Below are positions 22,231 through 35,500 of a stretch of DNA of 64,000 nucleotides, in pieces (position 1 is the first letter of the stretch; the number at the start of each line of letters is the position of its first letter). The notes under the pieces are model-generated. The model saw only the letters and a list, made by a program, of their open reading frames with translations, had not been told where the DNA came from and did no database searches. The stretch comes from Naematelia aurantialba. Lineage: Eukaryota; Basidiomycota; Tremellomycetes; Tremellales; Naemateliaceae. The DNA lies in the NCBI GenBank assembly GCA_021527695.1, contig JAKFAO010000001.1, positions 1,860,001 through 1,924,000 on the forward strand, in the 5' to 3' direction. Both the position numbers and the translations under genes were made by a program.

Positions 22231-25091
22231 CTACAATAGCCCCCGCTCCCTCGCCTCTCGGAGTGCCCGAGCTCTTGGTCCAGGTTGCCGCAGCGTGTCT
22301 TTCCACCCCCGCTCCCGGCTCCGCATCTGGTACTTTTCTGTCAAGGTATCCAGACTATCCCTGCTATCTCTGCGACCCCTGCTACCGAGGCTACCTCTGC
22401 TGCTCCTGCTATCGCTGATGCTACTGGACTCGGCGCGCAATATCCTCATGCTCCCGGCCGGGACTATCGGGAGCGGCTTGTCCCTGTCGGTTCGTCTGAA
22501 GGACGTCGCAGGTTGGCGCTTGAGGCTCGTCCTGGAGCCGATGGAAGGGAGCGAGGCCAGTGCGGCAACGGCGTTGGCGCGGACGTCGGATATCTTCAGT
22601 CGATAGTGCGGCGGAGTCAGGCCCTTGCCAAACGTCCTTGCAAACCCACACGTCAGCACAAAACATCTCGTCCGAAGGCCCCAATTGCCACAACAGTATG
22701 TCAGGGGGAGCGGGGTGGGGGACCAGAGGCAGAGCGAGGGGAGAATCGGCGCGAGGGTGAAGTGACGCGAGGGGTGAAGCGGCGCTAGGGTGAAGGAGAC
22801 CTACCGATTGACGTGGTTCGAGCAGAGGAGGGCGACGACGATATTCAGCAAGTGGAAGGGGATGGTCGAGAATGCCGCAGTGGCGAAATCGTGCAGACGC
22901 GCCACTTCGAAGCGGTACCATTTGCCTTTACACCCCGGCAAGATGGTGCGGGGGTAGCATTTGGTGCTGTACGTTGCGTCGTCTGAAGTCGGCACGTCTG
23001 CTCAGCGCGCGTCTCGAGACGACCGTAGCAGGGACGGGGACGTACGAAGCGGGTTGTAGTACCCACAGCACCTCAGCGAATTCTGCACCCTCAGCCGCTG
23101 CTGGTCGGTGAGAAACTCGCTCCATGTCTGGTTGAGCTTGCGGTCGAGCTGCAGGTTCCCGCGCTTGTACGACGTATAGCCCACCAGGCACATGGACAAC
23201 AGCGTCGGCCAGAGGAGCAGGTTATAGAATGCCAGGATGGGGCGCGAGTTGAGCACCGCGCCGGTGACGCCAATAAGCGACGAGGCGATACAAAGTAGAG
23301 AGGCCAGGGTGAGGACTGGGGCTATCAGCTTAGCACAGTATATCTGGAGAACGACTCGGACGCACAGATGACAATGTCAGGGTCGGTCACCATCGTGACG
23401 TCCGTGTTTTCGCTTACTACCCAGTCAGCTTGCGTGCATGATGCACCCGAACAGACATACTCCTCAGGAGAATCAGCATACCCCATACCAGCCCTGCGAG
23501 CCCATAGCTAAATACCTATCACGTCAATCAGTCGCCATGCACTGCAGTTGATCCTGATTCCATTCCATTTGCGCTGGACACCTTGGGCCTCGTCCTACCG
23601 TGTTCACGCGGCTATTTCACATACGGGGACCGATACCGCCCGGCCCAAAGAGTGGGTATGGGAGGGACGGCCCCGGGGACCTACCGAAACAATTGAAAAC
23701 ACCAACAACCCTTTTTCCACCGTCCACTTCTCCCTCCTCCCTTCCTTCCTCAGCCTGCCTCCGACCGGGAACTTGTCCGTCACCTTGACCGCCAGACCCG
23801 TACTCTCCAGTCGTTCCAATCTAATTCCTTGTCCCTTTTCATCCAATGCACACCCATCACCCGTTGCAGGAATCGTACCCGGAGCCCCGGAGGACTGGAA
23901 GCCCGGTGTCGAGGGGTAGTACGGGACCGGAAGAGTTGAAGTGGAGCTTCCTGACGAGCCTGCAGAGTTGACGCTTTTGCCGCTCCGCACTGAGCCGGCT
24001 GGCGATGCCGGTCGATAACAAAAAGGCTGTGGTGAGTGCGAATGAGAAGCGGCATAGGCGCGAGTGTGGCGGGAGTCACTGCAAGTGTGCAGTTGGGGGT
24101 CATGCCTATCTGGGGACGGTCTGGAGGCCAATGCTGAGACGGGAACAGTAGCTAGTACTGTACTTGGCGGGCGATAAAATGGTCTGCGAAAAGATCGCAT
24201 AGTCCCTGTGACGCTTGAGACCGAGCTGCCTTTGCCCGGCGTAGAGAGCGGGGTCGACTCGACAGTCGTCGAATCGCCACTCCCTCCCACTCCGTCGTCC
24301 TCTGTACCGCCTGCAGAGCCAGCCCTAGCTCTATCGCGCCGGTAATCTATACCGCCACCCGAGTCATCTCTAAAATCCGAGTCACCTCTAGATCCCGAGT
24401 CACCTCTAAAGCCCGAGTCACCTCTAGAGCCCGTGATGGGACGTGCCGACGCGATGGAATCGGATGCCTTTCGAACAAACAGAGGCAACGTTGGTCCCAG
24501 TGCCGTCCCACCCAATACGCGAGCGAACGGAAGCCTGTCGACCCACCCCCACCCGCCTCGAGATGGCAGACAAGGCGGATCCGTCCCGTGTCGCTGTAGA
24601 GACGGAGTGAGTGGAGAGGCGTCGCGGTGGAGGTGTCGATCGTCCGACCTCGACCGGCTCGTCCGCGGCGCATACGAGTACCCTCCCGCACCTAGTGCCG
24701 ACGACCCATGCCTGTCCTCTCTCCCGTCGTCGTACATGTGCCTCTGTGTGGATTTGTATTTCGGATCGTAGTCATATTCTCCTTCCCGCGCATCCCACAT
24801 TCCAGTCGAGTCGCTTCCCACCCAGGAGTGATTACTAGATCCATCTGCTCCAGTGGACCCGGTGCTCCCGCCAGAGGATACAAGTCGGATCGTCGGGAGC
24901 GGTTGGAGATGGTTACTATCGTCTCCCCATCGGGACAGATAAGACGTCCCCCTGGACGGTGCATGTGCCGTTCGGTGACTCGAGGGCTCATTGAGCCCGA
25001 CGTTGAGATATGGCGAAAGCAGCGCTGGGGAGTACGGGATTGGCGAGTTTGGATTTGGAGACCGCCGACGCAGGACATGCAAGTCTCCCAT
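22231..25091 (-). CDS. Tetraspanin with very long disordered N-terminus
   Basis: A four-helix plasma-membrane organiser. The start at 25091 opens about 470 disordered Ser/Arg/Gly-rich residues, including degenerate RGDSGFRGDSG repeats (24350-24430). TM1 is WTVEKGLLVFSIVS/VFSYGLAGLVWGM, split by an intron (about 23510-23685). TM2 is VLTLASLLCIASSLIGVTG and TM3 is AFYNLLLWPTLLSMCLVGY. The large loop holds LRCCGYYNPLR (the CCG motif) with later Cys at CYPRTILPGCKGKW, and TM4 is FSTIPFHLLNIVVALLCSNH. A 140-residue cytoplasmic tail begins TFGKGLTPPHYRLKISDV, typical of fungal Tsp proteins. All introns are short and in frame. Role inferred: polarity, septation or appressorium-like processes as for other fungal tetraspanins. 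Confidence 0.9.
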
Positions 25092-25444
25092 CTTCGGGGC
25101 GTGCTGTGTGTGGTTTGGTCGACAAATGGTTTGGTCTTGTCGACCGGGATCAGCACCCGAGCGTTACCTTTCTTTGCTTTGCCTTCACACCTTACACTGT
25201 GACATTCAATGTTCGCACCCCTACAGATTTGTTCCTAAACGTTTCGATCAGCAGTATCGTGTTGACAACAACATTGATCGTCTGCATCACTTGGGTCTGG
25301 TTTCAGACCAAGGCTCGCCTCGCGAGTGGCGAAAGTGACAAAATTGCAGTATCGCTGTCGCTGCCGCCGTCACTTGCACACATGCACTCGCTACATGCCA
25401 CACACCATTGCAATGTTCCCGCAACTCTCAATCCCAACCGAGTT
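25092..25444. other. Intergenic (tetraspanin promoter / maltase 3' region)
   Basis: A 353-bp interval with no coding exon recognised. It should contain the tetraspanin promoter. Confidence 0.5.
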
Positions 25445-27701
<2,257 letters not shown>

Positions 27702-28100
27702 CGTGGCAAGCGGGAAGGTGTAAGCTCCCCGTATGCGTGAAAGTTGGACGGTGAATAGGTGAAGAGGTACGTTGACTCTATGGGGTATCCACCAACACTA
27801 TATCAAGCTTCGAAGAAGATTGGAAGGAAGAAGAACGAAGGGCGCCAACCAACAAACCCCTCCCCCCAGTGAGCACTTTGGAAATCGGCAACGTCGGTGA
27901 CTTCGGCCCTCGGACCTTTGGCTGGTGTCAACCACGTGTTGAACACGAGTTTCAGGTACAAGGACATGAAGCCCATGACGCCATGGGAAGGCCGCTGTCT
28001 GCGGGGCTCCGGCCTATTTTGCGCATATCAAAACGTGACCCAAGCATTGTCATGCCCTGCCAGTCGGCTTTCGACCACTACGAGGACAATCGTAGACGCA
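27702..28100. promoter_or_regulatory. Divergent intergenic region (maltase / 6PGDH)
   Basis: A 399-bp shared upstream region. A C-rich run near 27858-27870 contains CCCCT, resembling the yeast stress-response element, but this is a short motif and weak evidence. Confidence 0.5.
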
Positions 28101-29985
28101 ATGGCCGACTTGGACAACGATCAGGTCGACGATCTCGAGATTGGGATTGTTGGGTCCGGATCCATGGGATCGGGCATGACCCTGCTGTTCTCTGAGAAAG
28201 GATCAGTCGTGGGATGTTACGATTATGACGAGGAGGCCGTGAAGAAAGTCCTTCAACAAGCAAAAGAGGACAAAGTCGTCGATACCTCCAAAGTTCACGG
28301 CTTCACGAGTTTGGAAAAGCTGTTCCAGGCGTTTCCCAAGGGCTCGGGCGGGGATCGGAAGAAGCCGCGCATGTTTGTCATTTCGCTTCCGCACGGCAAA
28401 GCGGTTGATGCGATCTTGGACGAGTTGCTACCGTTGGCAGAGCAAGGCGATATCATCATTGACGGGGGCAACGAGTGGTGGGAGGACACGGAACGGAGGC
28501 AGGGCAAGGCGAAGGAGAAGGGAGTGAGGTGGATCGGTATGGGCGTCAGCGGTGGATGTGAGTTGATCGCTGCGGGGCACGTGCTCACTGTCAGACCAGG
28601 CGGCACGGCATGGGCCATCAATCTCGCCTGGCGGGGAGAAGGAGGCGTACGACTACATCGAGCCGTTTTTGAAGAAGTGGGCCGCGCGAGCACCAAACGG
28701 CGAGCCATGTGTCGAGTACATGGGTCCAGGCGGTGCTGGTCACTGTGAGTGGCAGTCATCGTCGTCTGGTGGCTCCTGACTGCGACTGTAGACGTCAAGA
28801 TGATACATAATGGCATAGGTGAAATTTAAATTCACAGCCCGTCTGACGAGTAGAACACGCCCAAATGTCCATCCTCTGCGAAGTCCGGGGTATCCTGTAC
28901 CACCAGCTTGGCTTGTCTAACGACGAGATCTCGGACCTGTTCGAGTCGTGGTACAGAGAGGGTCCCTTGCGCGGTAACTTCCTCGTCGGTATTGGGTTTA
29001 AAGGGTTGCGCTTCAAGGAAGGAGACGGTATCAAAGACAGCCGAGGCATCGTCGAGGACATCGAGGACAAGGTGACGCAGGATGTCGACAAGTCCGAGGG
29101 AACAGGCACCTGGTCTACCCGGGTAGGTCATGGTCACCAGATTGCAGGCTCAACTGACGGGACAGGAAATGGCCGACCGACATGTAGCGGCGCCGGCGAT
29201 CGCGGCCGCACATCAGCTCAGAGTCATCTCGGCAAACAAGTATGAGCGGATCGAAGTGGTCGAGAACCTCGATATGCCGCAACCCAGAACCGGCTCCGTG
29301 GACCAAAAGACCAAACAGGAGCTGTTGGAGATTGTCGAGCAAGCGGTGTATGGTGGCGTTTTAGGTGGCTTCATCCAAGGCCTCGAGGTGAGGTACGGAA
29401 GAGCTTGCGCTTACTCCATGCAGATCGTCTCTCGCGCCTCGACTGACCAAGTGAGCGACCTGAGTGGTGACTGGTGACTCAGTCCTTATCTGATGACCGC
29501 CAGGAATGGGATATCGAACTCGCCAAGTGTCTGCGCATCTGGAGAGCGGGATGCATCATCCAGTCTGGCAAGTCAAGTCCTATCGCTCTCGCGACTGGTA
29601 GCTAATCATGTGGCAGACGCCATTACCGAATTCCTGCTGCCCCTTGTGCAGCGGTTCGGGCCATCCGAGCCTCTGAACTTGCTACAAAGCATGCCAGAAG
29701 TGGCGAAAGAGCTGCGAAGGACATACGGGCCACTGAAGAAGCTCTATGCATACGCGATCGAGGTGGATGCGGTCGCTCCCACCGTCGGGGCGACCGTCGA
29801 GTGGCTGAAGACAGTGGGAGGGCGCAACTTGCCTACCGACTTTGAGGAGATGGAGCTGGACTGTGGGTCAGGGCGCAGAGAGTGAGCTGATGGAAGATTT
29901 CGGCCATCATGATTACGATTTGAAGGCAAAGGCGGAACCGGGCCATCACAAAGGAGCGTACCACACCGAGTTCCAGTCGACCTAG
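28101..29985 (+). CDS. gnd1: 6-phosphogluconate dehydrogenase, decarboxylating
   Basis: Converts 6-phosphogluconate to ribulose 5-phosphate and CO2, making NADPH, in the cytosolic pentose phosphate pathway. The start at 28101 gives MADLDNDQVDDLEIGIVGSG with the Rossmann motif GIVGSGSMGSGM. The substrate-binding region IGMGVSGGYQAARHGPSISP is restored by splicing a 37-nt intron at about 28559-28595. GPGGAGHYVKMIHNGIEHAQ carries the catalytic Lys and His-Asn. Later exons give TGSVDQKTKQELLEIVEQAV, LRIWRAGCIIQSG and the tail FGHHDYDLKAKAEPGHHKGA, ending TEFQST at 29985. The NAD(P) loop and active site are complete. The N-terminus is slightly longer than that of bacterial enzymes. Confidence 0.95.
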
Positions 29986-30530
29986 GTATCCCGGGGACTG
30001 GGAGGCTGCCGTGTCGTGTTAGAGCATGGCGCAGATGTATGACTCAAGACTGCACTAGATATACGGACTGGTAATGCTATTGCATGGACCTGTGGTGTGC
30101 GCTAGCGGGGGCCAGATTGCCGCTGTGGCTGTGGTCGAGCATAACCGGGCAAGCCAGCCCTAGTAACCTTGCCACGTACTCCCCAGAGCTCGCTGGCTAT
30201 CATTCAGAACTGGCGGTAGGGTGACGCCGACTGAACGAGTCTATAATCGTCTCTATCAGATCCGCTACAAGGTCAGTATCTTCCAGCTTAGGCAGTAGGT
30301 GTCACAGGTACTAGATGATAGATACATGCTGGGAATTACTTTGGCTACATTGAGAGGCTACATTAAATGATTATAAGGCGGCGTATGTATCTAGTAGCGC
30401 AGAGCGAAATTCGCGATGAGAAGCAGGCCAGTATCGCGCCCATAGAGGAGCGACAGAGGCGAGCGATCAAATGAGAAGTGAAGAGTTCATGAGGCGAGGT
30501 GGCGAAGCGAGCGATGTGACGCAAGGGTCG
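29986..30530. other. Intergenic between convergent genes
   Basis: The 3' flanks of 6PGDH and the MARVEL-like gene. No coding exon or notable repeat is seen. Confidence 0.5.
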
Positions 30531-31589
30531 TTAGACTTCCTCCTTGTTTGGGTGCTCGATGGGGACCTCGACCTCGTACAGGACGTTACGCTGGCTCTTG
30601 ATGGCGAATTTGTCGTTGTAGACGTAGAAGAGGCCGATGACAGAGAGTGCGACTGCGGGGGTCAGCGGGTGCGGATGCGCACGTGTGGCGGAACAGGAAC
30701 GGCTCCAGAGCCAAGGAGTAGGCATCGAGGATAAGGAATAGACGCGACAGAAAGAGACCCGACGAGTGGCAAATCACTCACACAGGGTCCAAGCCAGACC
30801 TTCAATCGCGGTTACGCGCGAACAGTCGCTCACGAATGGCTGGTAGATGGTCGGGAAGCTGCTGACGGGGTTGCCGCACTGCAGACCGTGTCCGAAGGGT
30901 GTTTGTTCGAAGATGCCTGCGCCGGTGCCGAAGAACACGCCGAGCGCCTGGCCGAGTCAGCTTTGTTGATCTTCTGCTTGGTATGGGAGCGGTTCAGCGG
31001 TGCGAGGAGGAAGGAAGGAAGGAAGGAAGGAAGGAAGGAAGGAAGGAAGGAAGGAAGGAAGGAAGGAAGGAAGGAAGGAAGGAAGGAAGGAAGGAACGCC
31101 CAGTGTTCGAGTACGAACAACAACTCACGACAAAGAGGAACAGGAACAGGTTCAGGTTGAGCACCCAGTGGAACAGGCCAACGATCAGCCCGAAGATAGT
31201 CGCAAAGAGCAACAGTCCGAGCGCGTGGTAGTACTCGCCAGTCGGGTAAGAGGTGTACGAGTTGCCGTACTTGTGCAGTTGCTGCGAGACGAGACCGAGC
31301 AGTGAGACGTCGACGCACACCCAGAACACGAAGAAGGCAAAGTAGAAGATCTGGCGGGAGGATTTGAACAGGGACTTGGCGGACCAGTCGTTGCGGACCG
31401 TCGCTTTGGTTTCGGCTGCGAGGACGTCAGTGCCGGTCCTTCTCTACATCTCTACTGTTGTTCTCGCTTGGCGGGTTGGGCGACGAGGACGACGGCTACT
31501 GAGGGGATGAGGAGGAGTGGGTTGAAGGGTGTGTGGGGTCGAGTTGGGCTGCAAATAGACTCACGGGCAGCTGCGCGTCCTTTCGCCAT
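30531..31589 (-). CDS. MARVEL-like four-helix membrane protein
   Basis: A small four-helix membrane protein with cytosolic ends, resembling fungal MARVEL-domain proteins. Exon 1 starts at 31589 (MAKGRAAA). Exon 2 begins ETKATVRNDWSAKSLFKSSR, with TM1 IFYFAFFVFWVCVDVSLLGL, TM2 HALGLLLFATIFGLIVGLFH and TM3 WVLNLNLFLFLFV. After the intron 30948-31128 it continues ALGVFFGTGAGIFEQTPFGH and the loop LQCGNPVSSFPTIYQPFVSD/CSRVTAIEGLAW. The last exon gives LSVIGLFYVYNDKFAIKSQR and VLYEVEVPIEHPNKEEV with a stop at 30531. The intron is lengthened by a GGAA/TTCC microsatellite. Role inferred from the family only: membrane domain organisation or trafficking. Confidence 0.75.
31008..31096. repeat. (GGAA)n microsatellite in a MARVEL-gene intron
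   Basis: About 22 uninterrupted GGAA copies on the plus strand (TTCC on the sense strand), inside the 181-nt intron 30948-31128. Confidence 0.98.
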
Positions 31590-32578
31590 GTTGATATGTG
31601 GGGTTGGTTAGATGTTAGGAGGTGAGGTTGGTAAGGTCTTGGTTGAGTCTAGAGCAGTTGATGTTCTGCGATTTGCAGTAGTAGTGGTTCAGTAGTGTCG
31701 ATAAAGGACTCAAAGGCCGGCTCTTATACCCCGCATCACCGACTTGCTCGACCCTAGAAAGGCCCAGTAGGTCGTTGGTGTCCGCTTCTGAGTCATCATC
31801 GACAGACATCCGCCGCCGACGTCCACGGGTGACGTCTCCCTTGCCCGCTCTCGCCCTCTCGCCCTCGCCCTCTCGCCCTCGCCACGTCTCCCATCCTCCG
31901 CCCTCCACTCCTCTACTGCTGCCCGTCTGACCTCCTTTCCGCCTGGGTCGTATGGCGTATTGCTCTTCTAGCCACAAGGGAAGGATGCCGTTGGACTCGC
32001 AGACCTACGAGATGCCGAGACCCAGGCCGAAAACAGAAACTGCTCGCATCATCCCTCCTTCCTTGTCCTCCTTTGTCCGGACGCGCACGAGCCCGGACGA
32101 AGAGTGTGCTAGATCAGATGCACAGACAGAGCCTGGCCGCAGAGCCCGAGCCGCACCCCGGGACCGGATCCGTCGTCTTGCTTCTATTCTAGTTTCTGGT
32201 TTGCGATTTTCAAGCGTGAGCGTGGACGCGTCAACACTGGCCCATTAGCAAGGCCGACCGAGAGGGACAACGTAATTGGCGACAGGTTTAACAGAGTAAT
32301 AGGACAGAGCGCTCGTATTGTCCACCACGAGCACCATAGAAACAGCAGAGTGACGTGGGCACTTTTTGCTTTTATTGTCGTCGCCACCGGGCGTTGGCCC
32401 GAAAAAGCATCCGGACGCCGACTGCCGCGGTGATACCGGGCGACGCCAAAGAGTCTACCTGGTCTGCCATGTCACTTTGCGTCATGGCTTTGACGAGCGC
32501 GCCAAAGCATGCGTCAAAGCTGGAGCAGCTGAGCTGCATCCAGGCAAAAAATACAACGACCAGTATACGGAAACTCAC
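31590..32578. other. Intergenic (MARVEL-gene promoter / CSC1 3' region)
   Basis: Nearly 1 kb with several short frames on both strands that match nothing recognised. A minus frame at 31615-31977 is Arg/Gly-rich and unsupported. A CTCGCCCT-type short repeat lies near 31850-31885. Confidence 0.5.
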
Positions 32579-35500
32579 TCATACCCCCGACCTCACTCCC
32601 TCTGCCGCTTGAGCACGGCTCACACTGACTCGCTCACTGCTCGTCGTGATCGCACTCCCCCGGCTCCCCACCGTGCCCGCACTCGCTGCACTCGCACCGC
32701 GACCGACCTCTGGCCGCGCGCCAGCCTTTTCCGAGAACCGACGCGACGCATTGCGCTGCATCGCGTCCTCGGCATCGGACTGCGCGGCCGCCCGCCTGAG
32801 CCGTTCCTTCTCCCGCAACACCTCTGCTTCTTCCCGCTTCAACTCTTCCTGCGTCTCCTTTTCTCCAGACTGACTCGCGATCCGTTCCTCTGCCATCACC
32901 TCCTCCATGAGCGCTTGCTGGCGTGCCGAAAAGACACTGGTGGATCGTGTCACGTCTCGTGAGCGGGATCGTTGAGGAGAGATAATCGACATGGATCGGC
33001 CGATACCTCTTGAGCCTGACGGAGTGCGCAATGGTTCCGACTCGTCATATGTAACGGTCGCTCGGCGACCGGCAGGTCGACGCCCAGATGGCGAGCGACT
33101 CAGGCGAGCAGACAACGACGATTCCATGCGCAACGACGGCGAGGATGCTGGAACCGGGTCTGTTGGGTTCTGGGCCTGTTCTGATGATGGCTGCCTCTCT
33201 GACACTGGCCGGGGTGTGGACACCCGCGTGGGCGAGAGGAACACAGAATTATCCGACGTTTGTGCAGCTGACATCGAAGGAAGTGCACTCTCAGCAACCG
33301 TCATTGTCGAGGGCGACGCCTCAGACCGGCGCACTGGCTGAGACGAGATTGACAGCGTGCGCATAGAGATTCCACCTTCCGAGCGATCCGTGTTTGAGCG
33401 AGGTCGACGGAATAGCGCCGAGAGACCTTCAGTCGCCTTGCGTGTGCCGCGCCGCATCAATCCCGCACCCGTGCCTTGATTAACCTCACTGCCGATGTTA
33501 GAAGGCAGTTCGAGATGTTCCAGCAGGCGCCGCTCGCTATTAGCCATCGGCGAGCCATCTGGTGCCTGGCTCTCGGGCGTCATCACCTCACGCCTGATGT
33601 CCGCCTCTGGGCCATCTCGATCTTCGTGCTCGGATCCGTCTTCAAATTGGTCCAACACAGGGGGCCAACCACCCAGTCGACCGGATCCGCCAGCCGAGGT
33701 AGTTAATGCGAGACGCATCTCCACGGTATCATCAAGATCCAGAGTTGACAGCGGGTCTCGCGGCAGCCACATAAAATCGTCGTAGTCGTCTGTATATGCC
33801 GGCTGGTCATTATAACCCCTGGCACGTTGGTACGGCGGGATATCCTCCCACGGCCTCAACGGATGATGCGGCACGACAACTCTTGTGACCGGTAGATGGC
33901 TGATGGGGTGATCGGGTTCGTGTTGCAGCTCTTTATCAACCTCGGAGTGAGCGATTTGGTTTCTCGAGATTGATCCAGATGTATCGTCCAGATCAAAGGA
34001 TATCTTCGAATCCAGGGAGGAGAAAATATGGTCAAACGGGATCGGCTTCCGGTACCCAACAGGCGTATCCTTACGCACAGCGTACACCCACTTGCCCATC
34101 CAGCTGCTCATACTGTCGCGCATGGTGGCCAAGCGTCTGCTGGATCTTGCCGTAGATTTCGAAGCTGGGCTCTCACCAGCGACACCAGACGGCGAAAACC
34201 CATCCATAATTGATTCCTGGTCTATCCCGAGGTCTTGCTGTTCTCGAGACATGGGCGGACACAGCAAGTCGGCTTCCTCAATATCCAGGCTATATGCTGT
34301 TAGCACTCAATTCAGAGGCGGCCACAAATCTGGCCACAAATCTCACTTGTCAAAGCGGCGCTTCAAGGCACGAGTGATTCTGCAAGGTCAGCTCCTGTCG
34401 GTCGCACTCCCACCGACAAGCTTACACGAGTTTTGCAATTAGGGTGATAAAAAAAAGAACGCCAGTACCAATGGCATGGCCTTTGGCCTTATCTTGCGGA
34501 AATCAGCAAATCTGCTCGCCCACAACAAGCACGACCTACTCAAGATGAAGAAAGCAAACAACACAAACTACACCTTTCAGCAATAGCCTTGTGCAATGTA
34601 TGACAACTTACTTGGCCCACTAAAAGACCGTCAGCATTTATCAACAAGAATAGATATCACCTACGGGCCAAAGCATCCAAACTGTATCGAAGGATTCGTA
34701 TACTAGATCGTCGTCCATTCGTCTCGTACAGTCGCCCATAAACGTATGTGAATTGTCGTTTCCAAATGACTGTATAAGCCAAAAGCCATCAGCATTAAAC
34801 AGTCAGCATCAGGCTCGACGCACGGTAGCAAGAGCCATAGTATACAAGTGCTGATAGAGTCATTCTGGAAATCTGGTTCGAGTCACATGGCTTACCAAAC
34901 GGTATTACAAGAGGACTTATGCGGACCGTCAGCTGTACTCTGCAATTGTATACGGACAGACTTACTTCAAGAGCATGAAGAGGTGCATTATTGCACCGCC
35001 CAGCACTGGCAAATTAGTGAAGGTCGCTTAGGTTGGCTTACGTTGCAAGGGCAATTGCGAAAAGTGGCTAAACGTGGGACTGCAGAATTCAGCGATCATT
35101 CAGTGCACATCGTACGCTGCTCACTGCTCAGTTCGTGAGTCCCGTTGGCGGGGAATCACGGACACACGAGTGCCGAACACGTAGATAATAGTTGCCAGCT
35201 GAGGCATATCAGTCGCGCGACATCAGCGGGGAAGGAAGTCGTACACCAAATCGGAAGAGCTCGAAAAATGGCTGAATGGCGGTCTGCAGGAGGATGTACG
35301 ATGCGAAATACGGAGCAGCAGTAGGCTATTGTTGCAGCGTTAGTCCAGCCCATATTTCACGCTCCCAAATCTTACGAAAGATGACGCGACAATTGGGAGC
35401 GGATCAAAGTCCTTGGTCTCAAAGGCGGTAAGGTACGCCTCGATGGCGGTTTGTCCAATCTGATCTTTGTGAGCTCACATAGAAGCTCATGGAATGTGAA

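Noticed and set aside
31615..31977. 120-codon minus-strand frame upstream of the MARVEL-like gene
   Set aside because: Gly/Arg-rich, no domain, overlaps the expected promoter/5' UTR.
34840..35140. 96-codon plus-strand frame within the CSC1 region
   Set aside because: It is antisense to small CSC1 exons and introns and has no family resemblance.
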